From contig JBOGTC010000141.1 of the NCBI GenBank assembly GCA_050692055.1, positions 1 through 33,146 on the forward strand: 33,146 nt of DNA. Direction: 5' to 3'. How positions within the stretch are numbered: position 1 is the first letter of the stretch; the number at the start of each line of letters is the position of its first letter. The notes beneath the pieces are model-generated. The model did no database searches, was not told the origin of the DNA, and was given only the letters and a program-made list of their open reading frames with translations. Below, piece by piece: positions 1 through 7,763 of the stretch. The DNA is from JBOGTC01 sp050692055. GTDB lineage: Bacteria > Chloroflexota > Limnocylindria > QHBO01. Made by a program: the position numbers and the translations under genes.

Positions 1-135
1 CGTCTGGCGCGTCACCCCGAACAGGGCCGCCGCCTCGCCCTGCGTCTTGCCGGCCTCGACCACCGACCGCACCGCCTGTCGGCGCAGCTCCTCCTGCGCC
101 GCCGGGGCCAGCCTGCGCGCGTCACGCCTTCGCAC
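1..135 (-). CDS. IS630-type transposase, N-terminal fragment (runs off window)
   Basis: The first 45 codons of a gene read leftwards off the window edge. The GTG at 135 follows an in-frame TAG four codons upstream, which fixes the start region. The peptide begins MRRRDARRLAPAAQEELRRQ and continues with a helix-turn-helix stretch (QGEAAALFGVTRQT, residues 32-45). That is the usual opening of IS630/Tc1-like transposases: a basic start, an EELRR helix, then the HTH that binds the terminal repeats. The DDE catalytic part lies outside the window, so completeness and activity cannot be judged. A resolvase or other HTH protein is less likely. Confidence 0.65.
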   Translation of the reverse strand, partial: MRRRDARRLAPAAQEELRRQAVRSVVEAGKTQGEAAALFGVTRQT

Positions 136-465
136 CCCGGCATGCTAGCGCATGTGTCGGCTATTTGCGTATCGGATTAGTATGTCCGTAGCCAGGACGA
201 GGGGCGCGACGTTCTTGCTCGCCGTCCATTCGACGCCGCCGAGCGCCAGCGCTGTCGGCAGGAGCGTCGGCCGAGCGAGCTTCACGGCGGTCCAGTCCCG
301 TCGGCACGGTGAACCGACTCCTCCCCGGGCTCGCCGCGCCATGGACCGTTGGCGGCAATTGCCATGAACAGCGCATCACCTCCGACCTGCCGATCGTGAT
401 CCGGCGGACACCAAGACTAGTCTTCTGGCCCCTCCATCCGACCTGCTCTTCCTCGGAGGCCGACT
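136..465. other. Intergenic stretch upstream of the IS630-type transposase
   Basis: I see no convincing gene here. Open frames exist on both strands but have Arg/Pro/Ser-rich translations typical of GC-rich noncoding frames. The part next to the transposase is noticeably more A/T-rich and may contain the promoter and terminal repeat of the insertion sequence, but no matching repeat is visible inside the window. Confidence 0.4.
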
Positions 466-687
466 GTGAATCAGCCGCAGTATGAGCCCGCCCAGAGTCG
501 CCCAGACGCGGTCGAAACCCTCCAAGCAGTGTCCAGTGAGCGCAGCATCGCGTCGAAGCGCTTCCAAGAATCCATCGTCGCCATCCTCGTGATCCGGATC
601 GTCGGCGCCAGCCACGGTGATTGTCGGACTTGCACTGGTGCACGCCGTCCGTCTGCTGCGTCGGTCTCCGCCCGGCGTGGAAGGTGA
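466..687 (+). CDS. Possible small hypothetical ORF, 73 codons
   Basis: A GTG-started frame lies 7 nt after a GGAGG ribosome-binding sequence. The first 50 residues look protein-like (VETLQAVSSERSIASKRF, then a hydrophobic SIVAILVIRIVG). The last 20 become Arg/Ser-rich, and the next frame opens a new hydrophobic stretch at 617, so a frameshift or degeneration is possible. I do not recognise a family. It may be a real small membrane-associated protein, a pseudogene, or chance. Confidence 0.25.
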   Translation: MNQPQYEPAQSRPDAVETLQAVSSERSIASKRFQESIVAILVIRIVGASHGDCRTCTGARRPSAASVSARRGR

Positions 688-749
688 TGCTGACCAGGAA
701 CGCGATGTGGGACATCCGGTGACTCCCGGATTCGTTCAGCGCCCGGCGC

Positions 750-1940
750 CTATCGCGCTATCTTCCCTTGCCGCCGCAGCGCCGAGACGCTCGCCCCGTT
801 GTCGCTCGCGACCGGCGCGCGCTCAGGACGCCTCGACGCGCCTGTGGAGATCGCACCGGCGCTCGGCCCCACCGGCGCGATGCGCGACGGCGGCCGCTCC
901 TCGACCAGGGATCGATACGTCCCCTCGTAGGCATCCGTCATCCGCTGCACCGAGAAGCGGCCGCGGGCATAGGCGCGGATCCTGGCGCGCTCCAGGCCGG
1001 CTACCCTCGAGACGGCGAGGGCCGCCTCCTGCAGGTCATCCACCAGGAAGCCGGTCAGGCCGTGCTCGACGGTCTCGGTGCACGCGCCCGCGCGGCGCGC
1101 GATTACCGGCGTGCCGGTCGCCATCGACTCGATCGCCACCAGGCCGAAGGGCTCGGGCCACGCTCCCAGCATCAGCGTGGCCAGCGCCCCGGCGTACAGC
1201 CGGTTCCGCTCGGTGCCGTTCACCTCGCCGCGCCAGTCGACGGTGCCGTTTTCGATGGCGGGCCTGATCGCCGTCTCATAGAGGTCCTCTTCGTCGCGGT
1301 CATGGACCTTGAGCGCCAGGACGAGGGGGAGGCCGGTGGTGCGGGCAAGCTCGATGGCCTCGGTGATCCCCTTCTGCGGCGCGGCGCGGCCCACCACCAG
1401 GAGGTAGCGACCCGGATCCACGCTGAACGGCACGTCGGCGAAGTCGAGACCGTGATGGATGGTCGCCAGCCAGTTCGCACCTGGGCTCCAGCGACGCTGG
1501 CTCTCGCTGATGGCGACAAGGGGAATGTCCGGGAACATCTCGATGAGCTCCGGCATGCCGTGGCCGTCGAGGCGGCCGTGGAGAGTCGAGAGGGTGGGAA
1601 CGGGGCAATGCCGGGCCATCACGAATCCGCCTCCCTCGACGTGCGAGTGGATGACGTCGAAGCGGTCGCTCTCCTGCCATGCCCGCGCCACGGCCAGCGA
1701 GATGTAGCTGGATACGTCGCCGCGATAGCCGGCCGGCCACAGCGCCTTCGGAACGACCGGCACAACCCGACAGGGCAGCTCGGAATCGCCGGAGGCGAAG
1801 ACGGTCACGTCATGTCCTCGCCGATGCAGCTCAACGGACAGCGCGGTCACGACCCGCTCGGTGCCGGCGTATCCCTGAGGCGGCAGCGGCAGCATGGGCG
1901 GCACGATGATGCCGATGCGCAGCCGGTCAGCGCGTTCCAT
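750..1940 (-). CDS. Glycosyltransferase family 4 (GT-B fold)
   Basis: A 396-residue cytoplasmic sugar transferase. The N-terminal half has the acceptor-side signature GYAGTERVV (residues 23-31) and RRGHDVTVFASGDSE, then VIHSH, STLHGR and VAISESQ. The C-terminal nucleotide-sugar half starts near LLVVGRAAPQKG and contains EPFGLVAIE, the E-x7-E motif of GT4 retaining enzymes, followed by GTPVIARRAGACTETVEHG. Length is normal for the family. The last 40 residues are a low-complexity Ser/Ala/Arg tail. GT4 enzymes of this type build glycolipids, trehalose-like sugars or surface polysaccharide; the substrate cannot be read from sequence. It stands alone, with no polysaccharide genes beside it. Confidence 0.85.
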   Translation of the reverse strand: MERADRLRIGIIVPPMLPLPPQGYAGTERVVTALSVELHRRGHDVTVFASGDSELPCRVVPVVPKALWPAGYRGDVSSYISLAVARAWQESDRFDVIHSHVEGGGFVMARHCPVPTLSTLHGRLDGHGMPELIEMFPDIPLVAISESQRRWSPGANWLATIHHGLDFADVPFSVDPGRYLLVVGRAAPQKGITEAIELARTTGLPLVLALKVHDRDEEDLYETAIRPAIENGTVDWRGEVNGTERNRLYAGALATLMLGAWPEPFGLVAIESMATGTPVIARRAGACTETVEHGLTGFLVDDLQEAALAVSRVAGLERARIRAYARGRFSVQRMTDAYEGTYRSLVEERPPSRIAPVGPSAGAISTGASRRPERAPVASDNGASVSALRRQGKIAR

Positions 1941-2388
1941 CTCGGAGTGCCCTCATGCTGAACGCCGGCGGCGGCACGTGCGCCGCGCTCGCCGAGGTCA
2001 GATGCAAGAAGGCGCCATGGTACACCCCGCCAACAGGAGGGCCGCGGACGCCTATTCCTCATCTCGCGACTCGCGTACGTCGGCTCGGCGGCGCACTCCG
2101 GCCGGCGACGTTGCCAGGCTCCAATCAGGGCCGGCTTAGGCGAGCTGGACGGCCCGCGTCCGGCGTCGGCGAGCGCCCGTGAGCGTGGAGCGGCTGGTCG
2201 AATGCCCTCCGGACGGCGTCGAACGTGCCCAAGCCGGCGGTGATTGGCGAATGGCACCGAATCGGCGGTCAACGAGCCAGAAGCCGACGGTGGTTGGAAT
2301 CTGACGCGTCGGCTCCCGAGCTGCGGCAACGTACGCGCCACCCGCCACCCGACACCCGCTACGCGGCCTTGCTCGTCGCTCCGCGCGA
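1941..2388. other. Intergenic region with an imperfect long inverted repeat
   Basis: I see no gene. The segment 2121-2140 (CCAATCAGGGCCGGCTTAGG) pairs with 2228-2247 (CCCAAGCCGGCGGTGATTGG), with four mismatches and a symmetric centre at 2184. Further GC-rich inverted segments lie inside and to its right (about 2255-2310). It resembles the other structured intergenic repeats of the window and could fold as RNA. Confidence 0.5.
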
Positions 2389-2802
2389 TCAGACGAGCGA
2401 GAGACGGTCGAGCGGGAACGGCGACATCGCCAGCGGCCGCACCGCGAGGCGCAGCAGGAGCAGCGGCGAGTCGTCGCCCGCGGAACGGTTCGACTTCAGC
2501 TCGCCGCAGCCGGTGCAGCGGTGGATGATCACCCACTCCCCGCTGCCACGGACCGATATGGCGATGGGCTCCATGCCGGAGCCGCACTCCTCAGCAACGG
2601 CGCGATCGCCCGGCCGCACGTCAACGTGCCGCGACCACAGGCAGGACGGGCAGTGGTTGCGATGGCGCGTGCCAGCCGCATCCGCCGGGACGTCGAGCCG
2701 GCAATGGACGCAGCGGAAGGACGAGGATCGGGGGTGGCCGCGCGGCCGAGGTCGCGACCGCGCAGCGGCAGAACGAGCGTGTTTCAAGCGTGAGATCTCC
2801 AA
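2389..2802 (-). CDS. RNHCP domain zinc-ribbon protein
   Basis: A 137-residue protein with the namesake motif of the RNHCP family: FRCVHCRLDVPADAAGTRHR, then RNHCPSCLWSRHVD, and later HRCTGCGELKSNRSAGDD. Three CxxC pairs (CVHC, CPSC, CTGC) should bind zinc. The C-terminal PLAMSPFPLDRL is also typical. The family's biochemical role is not known. The longest frame starts at TTG 2802; a second TTG at 2787 sits better behind a GGAG and may be the true start. The first 28 residues are basic and not part of the domain. The gene lies downstream of the 18-codon ORF but is separated from it by a hairpin terminator. Confidence 0.8.
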   Translation of the reverse strand: MEISRLKHARSAAARSRPRPRGHPRSSSFRCVHCRLDVPADAAGTRHRNHCPSCLWSRHVDVRPGDRAVAEECGSGMEPIAISVRGSGEWVIIHRCTGCGELKSNRSAGDDSPLLLLRLAVRPLAMSPFPLDRLSLV

Positions 2803-2889
2803 GGTGCCCGATTCGAGGAAGGGACGACGCGTGCGTGCGCGTCACGCGACCCGGCTCGTCCGTATCGGTCCTTGGCTCAAAGACCAGAA

Positions 2890-2912
2890 GAGCCGCCCCT
2901 GAAGGGCGGCTC
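2890..2912 (-). terminator. Hairpin terminator behind the 18-codon ORF
   Basis: GAGCCGCC and GGCGGCTC form a perfect 8-bp stem around a short loop. On the minus strand it begins 24 nt after the stop of the tiny ORF at 2937-2993 and is followed by a T-richer stretch (TTCTGGTCTTTG). Confidence 0.6.
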
Positions 2913-2936
2913 ACTCACGCAGCACTGAGGCTGGCG

Positions 2937-2993
2937 CTAGCTCCCGATCCGGAGGCGCGACGCGCGGAACACGGTCCCTGCCGTATCTGCCAT
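2937..2993 (-). CDS. Candidate 18-residue small protein
   Basis: The peptide is MADTAGTVFRASRLRIGS. The evidence for expression is upstream: the minus strand reads AGGAAAGGAGG and then the ATG 7 nt later, one of the strongest ribosome-binding sequences in the window. A TAG stop and a clear hairpin terminator follow at once. The peptide is soluble and basic at its C-terminus, with no membrane segment. No family is recognised. It could be a leader peptide, but the gene downstream (RNHCP) is beyond the terminator, so an independent small protein is the simpler reading. Confidence 0.5.
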   Translation of the reverse strand: MADTAGTVFRASRLRIGS

Positions 2994-3090
2994 GCGGGCT
3001 GCCTCCTTTCCTGGTTGCTGTCTCGTGGGCGCGCCGTGCGCGCCATCGGTCCGGCGACGGTACGCCGTTCATGGATGCTGCGTCAAGCCT

Positions 3091-3507
3091 TCACCGATGG
3101 CGGCGTCGGCGACCGGCCGGGGCGGCTTTCGATCGCTGTCGGGCCCCGCGCTTCGGCGGCGGGACGAAGCGGTTGCGGCGGATCTCCTCGTTGGCGGTGG
3201 CGATGCGCTCCGGGAAGCGCACGAACGTGGCCCAGGCCGCGATCCCCATGCCCGGCAGCACGATCAGCAGTTGCATGAGGAGCGGCACGCCGATCACCAC
3301 CAGGAGCGGGATGATGCCCCAGGTCACGATGATCGGCCAGAACACCCACTCGTGCAGCGCGAGCAGCTCGGGGTAGCGACGATGTCGGCGCTGGGCGGCG
3401 TTGTAGACGAACACGGCGCCGATGCTGATCACCAGCCCGGCCACCCACATCAGCGTGAACAGGTCCGGGAAGTTGAACGGCGTGAAGGGATCGAAGAGCA
3501 GGTTCAT
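3091..3507 (-). CDS. Small multi-span membrane protein, unknown function
   Basis: A 138-residue protein starting at ATG 3507 (MNLLFDPFTPFNFPDLF). Three hydrophobic spans are visible: residues about 15-32 (LMWVAGLVISIGAVFVY), about 50-70 (VFWPIIVTWGIIPLLVVIG) and about 72-92. The tail is strongly basic (PPPKRGARQRSKAAPAG). A longer frame exists upstream, but the ATG is favoured because a TATACT -10 element lies 9 nt before it, leaving no room for the longer start. I do not recognise a family. It stands alone, divergent from purH. Confidence 0.65.
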   Translation of the reverse strand: MNLLFDPFTPFNFPDLFTLMWVAGLVISIGAVFVYNAAQRRHRRYPELLALHEWVFWPIIVTWGIIPLLVVIGVPLLMQLLIVLPGMGIAAWATFVRFPERIATANEEIRRNRFVPPPKRGARQRSKAAPAGRRRRHR

Positions 3508-3516
3508 GGGGCGCGA

Positions 3517-3522
3517 AGTATA
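3517..3522 (-). promoter_or_regulatory. -10 element of the 3507 membrane protein gene
   Basis: The minus strand reads TATACT, 9 nt before the ATG, implying a leaderless or very short-leader transcript. No good -35 is seen. Confidence 0.4.
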
Positions 3523-3621
3523 GAGACTGGCCGCTGCTCGATCACGACGCCGTGGATCCTGCCACGCGGAGAATCGGCCGCTCGGCCGCTTGCCGCAGCT
3601 CCTTTTCACCACATGCAGGTA

Positions 3622-3700
3622 ACGGGGAAGAAGAGGCCGGAATCCCGCCGTCCTTAACCGCCCTTGTCACGGGGTGCAACGTACGGGGAAGATGAGGCCG
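3622..3700. repeat. Direct repeat pair upstream of purH
   Basis: ACGGGGAAGAAGAGGCCGG (3622-3640) recurs as ACGGGGAAGATGAGGCCG (3683-3700), each preceded by a TGCA-containing stretch. The spacing is 61 nt. Function is unknown; it could be a duplicated regulator site. Confidence 0.4.
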
Positions 3701-3726
3701 TCCAGGCCCTCTACTTCCCCTTTACC

Positions 3727-3757
3727 TTCACCTCATGCAATCGAGGGACCCTATAAT
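3727..3757 (+). promoter_or_regulatory. Promoter of purH-glpX
   Basis: A perfect TATAAT (3752-3757) with TTCACC (3727-3732) 19 nt upstream as the likely -35. Transcription would start near 3764 and give a leader of about 95 nt before the TTG start of purH. Confidence 0.6.
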
Positions 3758-3766
3758 CGGTGCCCC

Positions 3767-3848
3767 CACGCACCCGCTCCACGCACCCGCTCCACGGCAC
3801 CCACCCACGGCACCCGCTCCAGGCACCCACCTCCAGGCACCCGCACCA
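3767..3848 (+). repeat. Degenerate tandem repeats in the purH leader
   Basis: About six units of 12-15 nt built on CACGCACCCGCTC / CCAGGCACCCAC fill nearly the whole leader between the promoter and the ribosome-binding site. The array is C-rich and unlikely to form strong hairpins by itself. Confidence 0.6.
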
Positions 3849-3860
3849 TGAGGACGTCGA

Positions 3861-5408
3861 TTGCGCGCCCTGCTCTCCGTCAGTGACCGCGAAGGCATTG
3901 TCGAGCTCGCCCGCGGCCTCATCGAAGCCGGCATGGACTGTTTCGCCACCGATGGCACCCGAGCCCACCTGGCGGAGGCAGGCCTCGAGGGCATCCGCCC
4001 CGTCTCCGAGCTGACCGAGACGAACGAGATCCTGGGCGGCCGGGTCAAGACCCTCCACCCGGCGATCTTCGCGGCGGTGCTGGCGCGAAGAGACCAGCCG
4101 GACCACCTGGCGCAGCTGGCGGAGCACGGGATCGAGCAGATCGACATCGTTGCCGTCAACCTCTACCCGTTCGCGCGCACGGCTGGGGATCCGAGCACCA
4201 CCCTGGACGAGGCGCTGGAGCAGATCGACATCGGCGGCGTGGCGCTCCTGCGAGCGGCGGCCAAGAACTTCCCGGGCGTGGCCGCGGTCAGCAGCCCCAC
4301 CCAGTACGCATCGGTCCTGCGCGACATCAAGACGCTCGGTCATGTCGGCCCCGAGACCAGGCAGAAGCTGGCGGCCGAGGCCTATGCGGCCATCGCGGCC
4401 TACGACGCGCAGATCGCCAGCTACCTCAACGCGCAGGCGGGCACGCTCTTCCCCAGCCGGCTGACCATGGTGGTCGAGAAGAAGGCGGACCTGCGCTACG
4501 GCGAGAACCCGCACCAGCTCGGGGCCTTCTACACCGATCCGGCGCATCGCGGCGGCAGCCTGTCCGGGGCGCACCAGATCGCCGGCAAGGACCTGTCCTT
4601 CAACAACATCCTGGACCTGGATGCCGCGTGGAGCATCGCCAGCGACTTCAAGACGCCCACGGTGTGCATCGTCAAGCACGGCAACCCGTGCGGGCTGGCG
4701 TCCGTGGTCGACCTGGCCGAGGCCTTCCGCCTGGCGCTGGAGGGCGACAGTGTCAGCGCCTACGGCGGGATCATCGGCGCCAACCGGACCATCGACGAGA
4801 ACGCGGCGCGCGCCATCCGCCCCGGCTTCTTCGAGGCCATCGTGGCGCCGGGCTACACGCCGGAGGCGCTCGAGATCCTGCGCACCAAGCGCGGCTTCGA
4901 GATCATCGAGGTGCCGCCCGCGGAGGATGACAGCGACGAGATCGGCATCGCCAAGTTCGACTTCAAGCGTATCGGTGGCGGGCTGCTGGTCCAGACCTTC
5001 GACAACCTGGAGGAGGACCGCAACAAGCTGCAGGTCGTGACCCAGCGTCGGCCCACGCTGGAGGAGCTGACGGACCTGCTCTTCGCCTGGCGCGCGGTGC
5101 GGCACGTGAAGTCGAACGCGGTGGTGCTGACCAAGAAGCACGCCATGGTGGGCATGGGCGCCGGCCAGCCGTCGCGCGTCGTGTCCGTCGAGGTGGCGCT
5201 GCGCAAGGCCGGCGAGCGCGCCCCGCTCTCGGTCATGGCCAGCGACGCCTACTTCCCGTTCCCGGACGGCATCCAGATCGCGGCCCAGGCCGGCATCACC
5301 GCCATCATCCAGCCCGGCGGCAGCATCCGCGACGAGATGGCGATCGAGGTCGCGGACCGCCACCACATGGCCATGGTCTTCACCGGCCGCCGCCACTTCA
5401 AGCACTAG
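3861..5408 (+). CDS. purH: Bifunctional AICAR formyltransferase / IMP cyclohydrolase
   Basis: A 515-residue enzyme for the last two steps of purine synthesis: formylation of AICAR with 10-formyl-THF, then ring closure to IMP. Residues 1 to about 140 are the MGS-like cyclohydrolase domain (LLSVSDREGIVELARGL, GGRVKTLHP, VAVNLYPF). The rest is the transformylase with DLRYGENPHQ, the catalytic Lys-His in KHGNPCG, SAYGGIIG and the conserved C-terminal FPFPDGI and QPGGSIRD motifs. Length is standard. The TTG at 3861 is chosen because it yields the canonical N-terminus and follows GAGGA; no ATG fits. glpX begins 4 nt after its stop, so the two are cotranscribed. Confidence 0.95.
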   Translation: MRALLSVSDREGIVELARGLIEAGMDCFATDGTRAHLAEAGLEGIRPVSELTETNEILGGRVKTLHPAIFAAVLARRDQPDHLAQLAEHGIEQIDIVAVNLYPFARTAGDPSTTLDEALEQIDIGGVALLRAAAKNFPGVAAVSSPTQYASVLRDIKTLGHVGPETRQKLAAEAYAAIAAYDAQIASYLNAQAGTLFPSRLTMVVEKKADLRYGENPHQLGAFYTDPAHRGGSLSGAHQIAGKDLSFNNILDLDAAWSIASDFKTPTVCIVKHGNPCGLASVVDLAEAFRLALEGDSVSAYGGIIGANRTIDENAARAIRPGFFEAIVAPGYTPEALEILRTKRGFEIIEVPPAEDDSDEIGIAKFDFKRIGGGLLVQTFDNLEEDRNKLQVVTQRRPTLEELTDLLFAWRAVRHVKSNAVVLTKKHAMVGMGAGQPSRVVSVEVALRKAGERAPLSVMASDAYFPFPDGIQIAAQAGITAIIQPGGSIRDEMAIEVADRHHMAMVFTGRRHFKH

Positions 5409-5412
5409 GCCG

Positions 5413-6390
5413 ATGGACAGCCTGATGACGGTCGAGGCGGTGGCGGCCACCGAGGCCGGTGCCATCGCCGCGGCGCGGCTCATGGGACGTGGCGACCGCA
5501 ACGGGGCCGACCAGGCGGCCGTCGAGGCGATGCGCCGCGCCATGGACGAGGCGGACCTGAGCGGCACCATCGTCATCGGCGAGGGGGAGCGCGACCAGGC
5601 GCCGATGCTCTACATCGGCGAGAAGGTCGGCAACCCGGACGCGGCGGTCAGCGTCGATATCGCGGTCGACCCGCTCGAGGGCACGAACCTGGTGGCGACC
5701 GGGTCGCCCAACGCCACCGCCGTGCTGGCCGCGGCCGAGCCGGGCGGCCTGCTGCATGCGCCGGATACGTACATGGAGAAGCTGATCGTGGGGCCCACGG
5801 TGACGGGCCACGTGAGCATCAACGATCCGGTGGAGAAGACGCTGACCACCATCGCCGACCGCCTGGGGCGCAACATCTGGGACATCACGGTGGTGATCCT
5901 CGACCGGCCGCGGCACGAGGAGCTCATCGCGGACGTTCGTGCCACCGGGGCGCGGATCAAGCTCATCAGCGACGGCGACCTGACGGCGGGCATCAACGTG
6001 GCGGTGCGGGGCACCGGCGTGCATGCCGTGATGGGGATCGGCGGCGCGCCCGAGGGGGTGCTGGCCGCCGCGGCGCTGAAGTGCCTGGGCGGCGAGATCC
6101 AGGCCAAGTTCCGCTGGCGGTCCCACGAGGAGCGCGAGCGCGCCCGCGCCATGGGGGTCGACGTGGACGACACCGACCGCGTCTACATGACCGATGACCT
6201 CGCCTCGGGCGAGAACGTCGTCTTCTGCGCCACCGGCGTGACCGATGGCGAGCTCCTGCGCGGCGTCCGCTTCTTCGGTGGCGGCGGCCGCACGCACTCG
6301 GTGGTGATGGCCTACAAGCGCGGCCTGGTGCGCTTCATCGACACCGTCCACATGTGGGACTACCGCAACCCGCCGCGCGTCCGCCTCTGA
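5413..6390 (+). CDS. glpX: Class II fructose-1,6-bisphosphatase
   Basis: A 325-residue cytosolic phosphatase that converts fructose 1,6-bisphosphate to fructose 6-phosphate in gluconeogenesis. Family motifs are intact: ATEAGAIAAARLMGRGD, GTIVIGEGERDQAPMLY, the metal-binding DPLEGTNLVATG, and TGVHAVMGIGGAPEG. Length is normal. ATG 5413 lies 4 nt after the purH stop; Met-5 is an alternative start. Pairing with purH suggests joint control of purine supply and gluconeogenesis, but this is inference from position only. Confidence 0.93.
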   Translation: MDSLMTVEAVAATEAGAIAAARLMGRGDRNGADQAAVEAMRRAMDEADLSGTIVIGEGERDQAPMLYIGEKVGNPDAAVSVDIAVDPLEGTNLVATGSPNATAVLAAAEPGGLLHAPDTYMEKLIVGPTVTGHVSINDPVEKTLTTIADRLGRNIWDITVVILDRPRHEELIADVRATGARIKLISDGDLTAGINVAVRGTGVHAVMGIGGAPEGVLAAAALKCLGGEIQAKFRWRSHEERERARAMGVDVDDTDRVYMTDDLASGENVVFCATGVTDGELLRGVRFFGGGGRTHSVVMAYKRGLVRFIDTVHMWDYRNPPRVRL

Positions 6391-6412
6391 TCCGGGTGGT
6401 CGAGCCGGCGTT

Positions 6413-6441
6413 GAGTGCTCGAGTCGCCCGTTCGAGCGCTC
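6413..6441 (+). terminator. Hairpin after glpX
   Basis: GAGTGCTCGA and TCGAGCGCTC form a 10-bp stem (one G-U pair) with a 9-nt loop, 22 nt after the glpX stop. No U-tract follows. Confidence 0.5.
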
Positions 6442-6447
6442 GAGCCG

Positions 6448-6575
6448 CCAGATTCATACCCCATCGGCACCGATGGCGCCGGCGGCCGGCTTGTCACCGT
6501 CCTGCCGGCTTCCAGCTGCATCTGGTGACGAGAAGGCCTCCCGCGGCACCCGGTGCAGCCCCCATAGGAATCTGG
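6448..6575. repeat. 128-bp repeat with terminal inverted repeats, copy A
   Basis: It is bounded by CCAGATTCATA (6448-6458) and TAGGAATCTGG (6565-6575), inverted repeats matching at 10 of 11 positions. A second copy at 25107-25235 has the same ends, nearly the same length, and a shared inner GTCACCG/CGGTGAC segment. It carries no ORF. It may be a miniature inverted-repeat element or a structured RNA. Confidence 0.6.
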
Positions 6576-6653
6576 TGATCTGCCGCGACCCCCGACGCAT
6601 TCAGCCATCCTCTCGCCCGCGGACTGAGCCAGCTCAAGCTGGCCAGGTCAAGC

Positions 6654-6670
6654 CCCGCCCCGAGGGCGGG
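6654..6670 (-). terminator. Hairpin terminator of folK
   Basis: CCCGCCC-CGA-GGGCGGG is a perfect 7-bp stem just beyond the folK stop. There is no U-tract on the minus strand. Confidence 0.5.
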
Positions 6671-6674
6671 CCGA

Positions 6675-7205
6675 TCAGGTCGGGCGGGGATCCGCCCACT
6701 CGGGGCCGGCGATACGCTGCACCTCCTGGCTGGCAACAGTGGCCAGCAGATCGGCGACGCTGACGTCCACGCGCAGGTCGGCGCAGTTGCGCCAGGGGCG
6801 GAGGCCGGGATCCAGCTCTGCAAGCGGTTCCAGGGCGAAGCGGCGCTCCTGGAGGCGGGGGTGCGGGACGATGAGGTCGTGATCGGTATCCGTGACGCAC
6901 ATGCCATCGAAGCTCAGGATGTCGAGGTCGATGACGCGCGGGCCCCATCGGCGTCCGGTCGGGTCCCGGCCCAGCAGCAGCTCCAGGCGCTTCAGGGCGA
7001 CGAGGAGGTCGCCGGGGTCGAGATCGGTCTCCAGCTCGAGGGCGGCGTTGGTGAAATGCGGCTGGTTGAAGGCGTCGCGCGGGGCGGCGTCGTACAGGGA
7101 CGAGGCGCGCACGACCTGGCCCAGGCCGCGCAGCTCGGAAGCCGCGGAACCGAAGGCCGCGGCCGTGTCCCCCAGGTTGCCTCCGAGGCCGATGAATGCT
7201 CGCAC
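6675..7205 (-). CDS. folK: Dihydropteridine pyrophosphokinase (HPPK)
   Basis: A 176-residue folate-pathway enzyme that transfers pyrophosphate from ATP to 6-hydroxymethyl-dihydropterin. The motifs are complete: FIGLGGNLGD (4-13), FNQPHFTNAALELET, GRRWGPRVIDLDIL with the metal-binding DLD, and IVPHPRLQERRFALEPL. The start is GTG 7205, with a TAGAGT -10 element 9 nt upstream. It stands alone here, without folP or folB. The region to its right is the start of the accessory island. Confidence 0.93.
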   Translation of the reverse strand: MRAFIGLGGNLGDTAAAFGSAASELRGLGQVVRASSLYDAAPRDAFNQPHFTNAALELETDLDPGDLLVALKRLELLLGRDPTGRRWGPRVIDLDILSFDGMCVTDTDHDLIVPHPRLQERRFALEPLAELDPGLRPWRNCADLRVDVSVADLLATVASQEVQRIAGPEWADPRPT

Positions 7206-7647
7206 GTGGGCTGCACTCTAGCCGATCGCCCGGTAAGCGGCTGATAATCAGGCCCGTCGTATCCTGCTGTACGGACCGAGCGCTCGCCGCGGGGGCGCGA
7301 CGAGCCGATCGGTGCCGCACGCCCCCAGGCACCTCGTACAGGAGCGCCCCGTCGGATGTCCGACTTCCAGCACGCATACCCGCTGATCCTCAACAAACGA
7401 CACGTTCTAAGCGACTCGGGAGCCCGCCCCCGCTCTACTTCTGGCGCCAGAGGCTGATGGCCGTGCTCGGGCGCCGGGGGGCACCGGGCCGCTCAGCCAC
7501 GCGGCGAACGACCGCCCGTAGCCCATACAGATATTGGACAGGCGGCGCGCGACCGGCCTAACCTGCGGGGCGCCCCCGGCGCCGGCTCTGCCGGCGGCGG
7601 ACCGACATAGTCCCGCGGTGCGATTCCGCGGGGACCGCGGAGGTCCC
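7206..7647. other. Left edge of accessory island, no clear gene
   Basis: The folK -10 (TAGAGT on the minus strand) lies at 7215-7220. Otherwise no reading frame has protein-like content. The right end (7611-7647) forms competing hairpins in front of the small ORF at 7648. Confidence 0.4.
7611..7647 (+). promoter_or_regulatory. Mutually exclusive hairpins covering a ribosome site
   Basis: CCCGCGG (7612-7618) can pair with CCGCGGG (7626-7632). GGGACC (7631-7636) can pair with GGTCCC (7642-7647), which ends directly at the ATG and buries the GGAGG. The two helices share bases 7631-7632 and cannot both form in full. This could be a translational switch or chance in GC-rich DNA. Confidence 0.35.
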
Positions 7648-7746
7648 ATGTACGGGGACATCCGGCTGCGGGTCAAGATCAGCCTCCGGGTCGATCCAAG
7701 CCTAGCGGCCATTCTGCTGGTCCTGGCCGAGGCGCTGCTTCGCTAG
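7648..7746 (+). CDS. Candidate 32-residue small protein
   Basis: ATG 7648 follows GGAGG by 4 nt and opens MYGDIRLRVKISLRVDPSLA, ending in a leucine-rich segment (AAILLVLAEALLR) that could be an amphipathic or short membrane helix. A strong hairpin terminator follows at 7764, so the unit looks like a complete tiny transcript. No family is recognised. It may also be the remnant of a longer mobile-element gene. Confidence 0.4.
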   Translation: MYGDIRLRVKISLRVDPSLAAILLVLAEALLR

Positions 7747-7763
7747 GGCGGGTGAAAGGGAGA

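Noticed and set aside
161..715. 184-codon frame on the minus strand
   Set aside because: Its translation is Arg/Ser/Gly-rich without secondary-structure pattern or ribosome site.
3711..5576. Open frame of about 620 codons on the minus strand
   Set aside because: It mirrors purH codon structure and has no recognisable domain.
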